NCBI GenBank assembly: GCA_030950965.1
Contig: JAUZQP010000208.1
Location: 1 to 12,056, forward strand
DNA: 12,056 nucleotides
DNA from: Mariprofundaceae bacterium
GTDB taxonomy: Bacteria > Pseudomonadota > Zetaproteobacteria > Mariprofundales > Mariprofundaceae
Reading direction: 5' to 3'
Shown here: positions 6,813-12,056 of the stretch, one piece after another
Layout of the letters: the number at the start of each line of letters is the position of its first letter
Position numbering within the stretch: position 1 is the first letter of the stretch
The notes under the pieces: model-generated
The model's input: only the letters and a program-made list of their open reading frames with translations
The model's database searches: none
Told to the model about the DNA's origin: nothing
Position numbers and translations under genes: made by a program

Positions 6813-6855
6813 GAGCTACTTGCAAAAATCACGAACGGCGATTTGCAAGTGGCTC
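6813..6855. repeat. 43-bp palindromic repeat, copy 2 (pstB-phoU gap)
   Basis: GAGCTACTTGCAAAAATC (6813-6830) pairs with GATTTGCAAGTGGCTC (6840-6855). The stem of about 16 bp is longer than in the copy at 4533-4575, but the arms and the 43-bp length match. It sits inside the operon, between the pstB stop and the phoU ribosome binding site. It could stabilise the upstream pst message or lower phoU expression relative to pstB (inference). Confidence 0.8.
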
Positions 6856-6874
6856 ATAGGTAAAATAATGTAGT

Positions 6875-7651
6875 TTAGCCGAAACGACCCGTAATGTAAT
6901 CATCCGTGCGCTGTTGTTGTGGCTTGGTGAAAATATCGCTGGTAGTGCCGTATTCAATCAAATCACCGAGGTAGAAAAACGCCGTCTGCTCGGATACACG
7001 CGCAGCTTGCTGCATGCTATGGGTCACAATAGCAATGGTGTATTCAGTCTTAAGTTCTTCAATCAAGGCTTCTATTTTTGCCGTCGCAATCGGATCCAAA
7101 GCGGAACAGGGCTCATCCATCAAAATCACTTTCGGCCGCACGGCGATGGTACGCGCAATACACAAACGTTGCTGCTGACCACCCGACAATGCGGTACCCG
7201 GTTGATTCAACTTATTCTTCACCTCTTCCCACAAGCTAGCCTTCTGTAAAGAAGCTTCCACTAACATATCCATTTCGCCACCATCACTGGCAAGCCCATG
7301 AATACGCGGGGCATAAGCGATATTCTCATAAATGCTTTTAGGGAAGGGGTTGGGCTTTTGGAACACCATGCCAACATGGGTGCGCAAATGTACCACATCT
7401 ACCTGAGGGTCATAAATATTTTGCCCATCGAGTAATACTTCTCCTTCGATACGGCAACCAATAATACGATCATTCATACGATTGATGGTACGCAGCAAGG
7501 TCGATTTGCCGCAACCTGAAGGGCCAATAAAAGAGGTTACACTATTTTCTGGAATATCCAGCGTAATGCCATGCAATGCTTCATCTTGACCATACCATAA
7601 TTTGAGATTCTCGATATGAATCTTGGTTTTCTGTTCTGCTTTTGTATTCAT
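6875..7651 (-). CDS. pstB: Phosphate ABC transporter ATP-binding protein
   Basis: PstB is the ATPase that powers phosphate import, at the inner face of the membrane with PstA and PstC. The 258-residue product has the full ABC set: Walker A GPSGCGKST (43-51), Q-loop VFQKPNPFPKS (Q98), signature LSGGQQQR (155-162), Walker B VILMDEP (175-181), SALD (183-186) and H-loop H211. MFxKPNPFPxS and DxxTGxFG-type endings are characteristic of PstB. The start at 7651 (MNTKAEQK) is chosen because it has a GAGG-containing leader and begins seven bases after the pstA stop; an in-frame upstream ATG would add 18 atypical residues inside pstA. Confidence 0.98.
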   Translation of the reverse strand: MNTKAEQKTKIHIENLKLWYGQDEALHGITLDIPENSVTSFIGPSGCGKSTLLRTINRMNDRIIGCRIEGEVLLDGQNIYDPQVDVVHLRTHVGMVFQKPNPFPKSIYENIAYAPRIHGLASDGGEMDMLVEASLQKASLWEEVKNKLNQPGTALSGGQQQRLCIARTIAVRPKVILMDEPCSALDPIATAKIEALIEELKTEYTIAIVTHSMQQAARVSEQTAFFYLGDLIEYGTTSDIFTKPQQQRTDDYITGRFG

Positions 7652-7658
7652 CTCGGCC

Positions 7659-8819
7659 TCACCAGGTTTGTTCTGAACGTTTACGCAGCCATACAGCCAC
7701 GCCATTAAGTGATAATAATACCACCAATAACACTAAAATACCTGCCGCTGTGCGTTCTTCAAAAGCACGCAGAGATTCCGATGACCACGTATAAATTTGC
7801 GCCGGTAACACCGTCGCTGCTTGTAGTGCGGAATTCGGCGCATCGGGAATATAAGCCATCATACCAATAATCAGCAAAGGAGCCGTTTCGCCCATCGCTT
7901 GTGCCAGCCCAATGATGCTCCCTGTTAAGATCCCAGGCATCGCCAAAGGCAACACATGATGCCACACCGATTGCAACTGCGAAGCACCCACGCCCATCGC
8001 CGCTTCACGAATCGTTTCTGGCACGGTACGCAGCGCAGCACGGGTACTGATAATAATGATCGGCAAAGTCATCAATGCCAGCGTCAAGCCGCCAGCCAGC
8101 GCAGAAGAACGCGGCACCCCCGCAAAATTGATAAAAATAGCCAAGCCCAGCAGTCCATAAAGAATCGATGGAATAGCAGCGAGATTATTAATATTAATCT
8201 CAACAACGTGAGTGAAGTGATTATCAGGGGCAAACTCTTCTAAGTAAATCGCTGTCATCACGCCCACGGGTACAGCCAATGCCATGGTAATCAGTAACAC
8301 CATCACGGAACCAATCGCTGAAGCTAAAATACCTGCGTATTCAGGCAGTTTAGAATCGCCATTGATAAAGAAGCCAGTATTGAATGCCATCCGCGTATAG
8401 CCTTGCTGCTGAAGTACATCGACCCGTTTTTGATACTTCGCTTTTAAACCATGACCATCATGACCTTTGAGGTATTGATCGACACGACTTTCCGCCAGCA
8501 CCCAGAGTTCTTCGCTGGTGCCGATCATGGCAGGGTTATCTCTCAACAAACGTGGCAAGGAGCGCAACCATGATTTACTCACGACACGTCGATCCAAACG
8601 ACTCACCGCTTTATTGTAGTTCTCAATCGCAGCTTCGGTATATTGCACCGTCACTTTGACCTCTGCCTGTTGCAGCGCAGGCATGGCCTTGCTGATAATA
8701 TCGACGAAAAAGAACAATAAAAAGCTCATGGCAAAAGCCAATGCTAGCAGCCCATACAGGCGGAATCGTCGGTCTGCCCGATAGCGTCGCTGTAGGGCGG
8801 GATTGTTTGCCGTATTCAT
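7659..8819 (-). CDS. pstA: Phosphate ABC transporter permease PstA (long form)
   Basis: PstA is one of two inner-membrane permeases of the Pst phosphate importer. The product is 386 residues, about 90 more than E. coli PstA. The extra length is a hydrophilic, presumably periplasmic segment (about 45-160) between the first membrane helix (21-42) and the permease core. Similar N-terminal regions are known in PstA of other proteobacteria (DUF3333-type, from memory). Further helices lie near 162-188, 213-233, 240-258, 296-322 and 357-378. The cytoplasmic coupling loop reads ETIREAAMGVGASQLQSVWH (268-287), followed by VLPLAMPGILTG. The start overlaps the pstC stop by one base (TAATG), indicating coupling. 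Confidence 0.96.
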   Translation of the reverse strand: MNTANNPALQRRYRADRRFRLYGLLALAFAMSFLLFFFVDIISKAMPALQQAEVKVTVQYTEAAIENYNKAVSRLDRRVVSKSWLRSLPRLLRDNPAMIGTSEELWVLAESRVDQYLKGHDGHGLKAKYQKRVDVLQQQGYTRMAFNTGFFINGDSKLPEYAGILASAIGSVMVLLITMALAVPVGVMTAIYLEEFAPDNHFTHVVEININNLAAIPSILYGLLGLAIFINFAGVPRSSALAGGLTLALMTLPIIIISTRAALRTVPETIREAAMGVGASQLQSVWHHVLPLAMPGILTGSIIGLAQAMGETAPLLIIGMMAYIPDAPNSALQAATVLPAQIYTWSSESLRAFEERTAAGILVLLVVLLSLNGVAVWLRKRSEQTW

Positions 8820-10063
8820 TATTCATACCTCTGTCGAAATTTACGCACCACGAGCGAAGAAATAATATTCAACACCAAGGTAATAATCAGTAACACCATC
8901 CCCAAGGCGAAAGCGGCCAAGGTAAAAGCGGAGTCAAATTCTTGGTCGCCTGTTAAAGCTTCCACGATTTTTACCGTGACCGTGGTCATGCCTTCGAGTG
9001 GGTTGGCGGTTAAGTTCGGTCGCAAACCTGCTGCCATCACTACAATCATGGTTTCACCAATGGCACGCGATACCGCAATAAGAAACGCTGCCACAATACC
9101 GGGCATCGCTGCAGGCAATACGACATGGCGAATGGTCTCCGCCTTGGTCGTTCCCAATGCCAAGGAGCCATCACGCAGCGATTGCGGCACAGCACGAATC
9201 ACATCGTCGGACAAAGAGGACATGAACGGAATAATCATAATCCCCATAATCAAGCCTGGTGCGAGGGCATTGGTGTAATCGGCGTGGAAACCGATGGATT
9301 CAGCGAACTGCACCACCAAGGGGCTAATCGTAATCGCCGCGAAAAAGCCATATACCACAGTAGGAATACCCGCTAAGATCTCCAGCATCGGTTTGAGGGT
9401 GTTGCGCCAGTTATTGCTGGCATATTCCGACATATAGATTGCCGAGAATAGCCCCACAGGCACTGCCACCACCATCGCAATAGCGGTAATCATGAACGTA
9501 CCAGCGAAGATCGGCACCGAACCAAAATGCGGTACAGCACCACCTTCATCTTCTCGTCCAGCACCAATCAAGAACGCTGTATCAGGCTCCCAGCGTGTGC
9601 CTGTGATGAATTCCCAGAACGAAATCACTTTGAAGAACTGAATTGATTCAAACAACACCGAGAACACGATGCCGATCGTAATCAAAATCGACACTGTTGC
9701 CGCGCCAAACAACATCCCACGCACCATACGCTCGACAGCATCCCTAGCCCGAAAATCCACATTGATGTGCGATAGCGCAACACCAGAACCTGCTGCGGCA
9801 ATCAAGTAACAGACGGCTAACAACAAAGTAGCTGGAGCAGTGTACCAATGGAACAGATGAAGCACGCCCACCATCACAGCTACCATCACAGCAGGCAGCA
9901 ACACCATCAAAGCACCATACCAGCCATAATAACCAGGCTGAGAATGCAAACGGATAGGCCCATGCATCAAGCTCGTAGCCTTATGGCGACACAGCCAAAA
10001 AGTCACGGCAGACATAGCAGCTAAACCGCTCAATAACCAAAATATAAGATCCGATGTTTGCAT
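8819..10063 (-). CDS. pstC: Phosphate ABC transporter permease PstC (long form)
   Basis: PstC pairs with PstA to form the phosphate channel in the inner membrane. At 414 residues it is about 95 longer than E. coli PstC (319). The excess is at the N-terminus, with about three additional hydrophobic segments (5-24, 47-71, 76-98) before the normal core. The core includes a helix at 118-140, GSVPIFAGTFMITAIAMVVAV (181-201), SAIYMSEYA, and the coupling loop SLRDGSLALGTTKAETIRHV (295-314) followed by VLPAAMPGIVAA. Ribosome binding is weak (AGG eight bases from ATG). It is the first gene of the operon here. No phosphate-binding protein gene lies upstream on this strand, so PstS must be encoded elsewhere. 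Confidence 0.95.
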   Translation of the reverse strand: MQTSDLIFWLLSGLAAMSAVTFWLCRHKATSLMHGPIRLHSQPGYYGWYGALMVLLPAVMVAVMVGVLHLFHWYTAPATLLLAVCYLIAAAGSGVALSHINVDFRARDAVERMVRGMLFGAATVSILITIGIVFSVLFESIQFFKVISFWEFITGTRWEPDTAFLIGAGREDEGGAVPHFGSVPIFAGTFMITAIAMVVAVPVGLFSAIYMSEYASNNWRNTLKPMLEILAGIPTVVYGFFAAITISPLVVQFAESIGFHADYTNALAPGLIMGIMIIPFMSSLSDDVIRAVPQSLRDGSLALGTTKAETIRHVVLPAAMPGIVAAFLIAVSRAIGETMIVVMAAGLRPNLTANPLEGMTTVTVKIVEALTGDQEFDSAFTLAAFALGMVLLIITLVLNIISSLVVRKFRQRYE

Positions 10064-10139
10064 AGGTGTACCTGAATAAAAAAAAATAAACGCCAGCTAC
10101 TGCTGACCTGCGAAGACGGCGAAACGTAGAGCAAAGCCA

Positions 10140-10179
10140 TGTCATAAAAAACGTAAGTAACACGGTGTCATATTGTCAT
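10140..10179. promoter_or_regulatory. Three TGTCAT half-sites upstream of pstC (weak Pho box candidate)
   Basis: TGTCAT occurs at 10140-10145, 10166-10171 and 10174-10179, 75-120 bases ahead of pstC. TGTCAT is the core of PhoB half-sites, but known Pho boxes repeat with an 11-base period and here the closest pair is 8 bases apart and on the opposite strand to transcription. This is suggestive only. The rest of 10064-10202 shows no gene. Confidence 0.22.
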
Positions 10180-10205
10180 GGTAAAACAAAACCATTCGAT
10201 AGTAA

Positions 10206-10237
10206 GGTAACGCGCAATAAATAATCTACCAAACTAG
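10206..10237. mobile_element. Broken arm of the TAA-flanked palindromic MITE
   Basis: These 32 bases match one terminal arm of the element at 4602-4759 (GGTAACGCGCAATAAATA then CTACCAAACTAG), with TAA again just outside (10203-10205). The match stops at CTAG, exactly where a different inverted-repeat element begins, and the rest of the MITE is not found on its far side. Confidence 0.8.
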
Positions 10238-10398
10238 GAGGCTGTCCGAGAATAGAGACCGTAGCGAGGGATTCCCCTTTTGAGTCATGATTTTCGGCTG
10301 TTTGAGGTGAATAGCAGGGTCTATTTAACGAAAGTGGGTAGGAAATGTGGCCACCATGGGGATTCCGCAGTAGGTTCTTCTATTGTCGGACACTCTCC
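10237..10398. mobile_element. 162-bp inverted-repeat element (second MITE type)
   Basis: The left end TAGGAGGCTGTCCGAGAATA (10235-10254) is matched by the inverse of the right end, TAGGAGAGTGTCCGACAATA (10381-10400). The similarity continues a few bases inward (GAGACC versus GAAGAACC), giving arms of about 26 bases. TA lies outside each end. The element has no convincing coding sequence. Ends of this style (GAGGCTGTCCGA) and a short TA-type target resemble IS5-superfamily insertion sequences, but no transposase is present, so it is read as a non-autonomous derivative. Confidence 0.72.
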
Positions 10399-10505
10399 TA
10401 ATGACCAGTCATATCCCCAATTCTTGCTATATCGAAATAGTTGTTATGCCTATAGCATTGCCGTATTCGCACAGAAGATGGGATAAATAGGGATAGGAGA
10501 TAGTC

Positions 10506-11765
10506 ATGATTACGAATGTAAGTAAAGACATTGTTCTCGCAGCAATACAATCAGGAAATTTTGTCTTAGCTGCACATAGCTGCGTCAAACTGGCGCAAAC
10601 AACCAAACATGATGGTGAACTGTGGCAGATGGCGGGGCAATTGTGCAATCAAGCAGCATTATCTGATAGCGCAGCACAATGTTATAGTTACGGTGCACGC
10701 GTATTTGCCGCACAAAAAAAGATACCTCAAGCCGTCAATATGATGAAACATTATGTTGACTACCACCCTGAAGAAAATGAAAGACATACTTGTCGTCATA
10801 TGTTTCATGCGTGCCGAGCAGAGGGGGGGGTTAATTGCACCTTATGCGCTGAAGAACTCGATTCGACATGTCAGTTGTTTCGTGCTCATCCTTTTTGGTC
10901 CACCTTCCCTGATAGCTTGCTCACCTCCTTTTTGCGCTCCGTCCATGTACAACACTATACGACGGGGGAATGTATCGCCCAAGAAGAGGATGATGCCAAT
11001 AGCATTCTCCTAGTTACAAAAGGTAAAATACAACCATATTTCAATGATGTCTCAGGCAAAAACACGGTGTCTACGATTGATGTTGGCAGTATCTGTGGCG
11101 ATATTCCTTACCACTTTGGTTTAAACCATCGTGTTTATTCACTCGTCGCGGCAGAAGATTGTGAGGCTATTGAAGTTCCCTATGCTGCGCTGCGGCAACT
11201 GGTTAAAAAAGTCCCTGCTATACAGGAGTGGGTAGAAAATCAATTCAACGAACATGTGTTGGAACATATGCTCACGAATATCCCCTTTTTCTCATCTCTG
11301 CCTGGCGATGTTATTCGTCAAACATGCCAGCAAATGGAGTTGCTTCACATTCCTGGCGAAACTACTCTTTTTGAACAAGGGGAACGTGAAAATTTAGATA
11401 TGTACGTATTAAAGTCTGGGTGGATGAGCCTAAACTATCGCTGGCATGATCGGGAATATCACCTTTGCACCCTCAAAGCAGGGGATACATGCGGCGAGCT
11501 AGGAATACTAGAAAATAAGCGAAAAATCACCATTCGCGCTATAACAAAGATAGAGCTGTTACGTTGGCCAGAGGCTGCGTTCAAACACAGTTATCAACAA
11601 CACTACAGCTTGCGTGACCATGTATTAGTCAGCATGGGACGTTACCAAAGCGTGATGGATAATATTCAACAGAATGAACATAACCCCAACACGACATTAT
11701 CACATATTGATCATGATACCTTGTTGCGCGGCATGTTTTGTAGCCAACGCCTTGAGAATTCCTGA
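10506..11765 (+). CDS. TPR-like / tandem cyclic-nucleotide-binding-domain protein, no DNA-binding domain
   Basis: This 419-residue protein was not recognised as a named gene. Residues 8-90 are alpha-helical with TPR-like spacing (ELWQMAGQLCNQAALSDSAA, then CYSYGARVFAAQKKIPQAVN). A cysteine cluster follows (C96, C103, C111, C114, C122), which could bind a metal or be redox-active. Two Crp-type cyclic-nucleotide-binding folds follow: about 128-245 (ILLVTKGKIQPY, VGSICGDIPYHF) and about 257-375 (IPGETTLFEQGERENLDMYV, AGDTCGELGILENKRKITIR). The second keeps the GEL of the phosphate-binding cassette but has RK where the PRA arginine is usual; the first has GD for GE. Ligand binding is therefore uncertain. 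No helix-turn-helix, kinase or membrane segment is visible. AGGAG lies at 10495-10499, six bases from ATG. It is divergent from pstC and apparently transcribed alone. It may be a regulatory scaffold or sensor. Confidence 0.85.
   Translation: MITNVSKDIVLAAIQSGNFVLAAHSCVKLAQTTKHDGELWQMAGQLCNQAALSDSAAQCYSYGARVFAAQKKIPQAVNMMKHYVDYHPEENERHTCRHMFHACRAEGGVNCTLCAEELDSTCQLFRAHPFWSTFPDSLLTSFLRSVHVQHYTTGECIAQEEDDANSILLVTKGKIQPYFNDVSGKNTVSTIDVGSICGDIPYHFGLNHRVYSLVAAEDCEAIEVPYAALRQLVKKVPAIQEWVENQFNEHVLEHMLTNIPFFSSLPGDVIRQTCQQMELLHIPGETTLFEQGERENLDMYVLKSGWMSLNYRWHDREYHLCTLKAGDTCGELGILENKRKITIRAITKIELLRWPEAAFKHSYQQHYSLRDHVLVSMGRYQSVMDNIQQNEHNPNTTLSHIDHDTLLRGMFCSQRLENS
10823..10830 (+). repeat. Run of eight Gs within the coding sequence
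   Basis: The homopolymer encodes the end of E106, then G107-G108 and the first base of V109, between two cysteines of the cluster and before both nucleotide-binding domains. Gain or loss of one G would truncate the protein before those domains. Confidence 0.7.
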
Positions 11766-11848
11766 TTATAACGGATTTAGGGGAGGAACTGTTTCTTGCT
11801 GTTTTCTGAGGGTTATGTAAGAGTTAATCAGCTTTCCTTTTAAGACGG

Positions 11849-11882
11849 ACACCCTTTAACAACAACGTGTTAAACTGGGTGT
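11849..11882. terminator. Hairpin downstream of the cyclic-nucleotide-domain gene
   Basis: ACACCC-TTTAACA (11849-11861) pairs with TGTTAAA-CT-GGGTGT (11868-11882), a 13-bp stem with a two-base bulge and a six-base loop. It lies about 85 bases after the stop codon. No T-run follows, so terminator function is uncertain. The neighbouring GACGGACACCC resembles the outer end of a short insertion element, but no partner end was found. The rest of 11766-11952 shows no gene. Confidence 0.4.
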
Positions 11883-11952
11883 GATGGCAAGGATTTGAAC
11901 TCAAGGGTAGGGTGTGCTTACGCACAAAATGGCGTTGTAGAACCCATACACT

Positions 11953-12056
11953 GTAATCATTCACACCCCCTCTGTTTTTTCGCCATCAAGGCGAAAGCGC
12001 GCAGTTTACGCTTGGGTAAATGAGCACTTTCAACGCAGAGGGCGGAAAAATCAGTG
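11953..12056. mobile_element. 120-bp MITE, copy 2, cut by the window edge
   Basis: The first 104 bases of the element at 1288-1407 recur here in the same orientation with one difference (position 12 of the element, G to C). The flanking bases CATACACT (11945-11952) differ from those of copy 1, so this is an independent insertion. The missing 16 bases should lie just beyond the window. Confidence 0.95.

Noticed and set aside
10280..10486. Small plus-strand reading frame of 68 codons
   Set aside because: It begins at TTG inside the 162-bp inverted-repeat element, crosses its right end, has no ribosome binding site and resembles no protein.
11880..11930. tRNA gene or tRNA 3' end (GGATTTGAAC resembles a T-arm read on the minus strand)
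   Set aside because: The T-stem pairs poorly and no matching acceptor, D-arm or anticodon arm can be drawn.

Overview
The window looks like chromosomal DNA of a gammaproteobacterium outside the enterics. The evidence is the conserved gene order rpsB-tsf-pyrH-frr-uppS, proteobacterial-type Pst/PhoU proteins and a TolB protein. Base composition is moderate. Nothing in the sequence names a genus. Ten of the eleven genes are on the minus strand. Intergenic spaces are unusually rich in small non-coding mobile elements and palindromes.

Positions 1-4200 (minus strand) hold the translation and cell-envelope cluster: rpsB (ribosomal protein S2), tsf (EF-Ts), pyrH (UMP kinase), frr (ribosome recycling factor) and the start of uppS (undecaprenyl diphosphate synthase, cut by the window edge). 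Two things are odd. A 120-bp MITE with a perfect 8-bp target duplication sits between pyrH and frr. uppS carries an in-frame TGA, begins at a TTG codon, and is preceded by a 40-bp direct repeat.

Positions 4201-4773 are non-coding. They contain the rpsB leader with small hairpins, a 43-bp palindrome, and a 158-bp fully palindromic MITE flanked by TAA.

Positions 4774-10063 (minus strand) hold a tight operon pstC-pstA-pstB-phoU-tolB. It encodes the membrane permeases and ATPase of the high-affinity phosphate importer, its signalling regulator PhoU, and the periplasmic Tol-Pal protein TolB, whose reading frame touches that of phoU. No pstS (phosphate-binding protein) gene is present upstream. 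A second copy of the 43-bp palindrome lies between pstB and phoU.

Positions 10064-10505 are non-coding and hold the pstC upstream region, a broken arm of the TAA-flanked MITE, and immediately next to it a different 162-bp inverted-repeat element. Positions 10506-11765 (plus strand) encode a 419-residue protein with a TPR-like helical N-terminus, a cysteine cluster and two cyclic-nucleotide-binding-type domains, with no DNA-binding domain visible. It contains a run of eight Gs that could make it phase-variable. Positions 11766-12056 are non-coding and end inside a second, nearly identical copy of the 120-bp MITE.

The genes themselves are mostly housekeeping. The unusual content is the set of at least four short repeat families packed into operon junctions, the broken uppS, the tolB placement, and the unassigned cyclic-nucleotide-domain protein.
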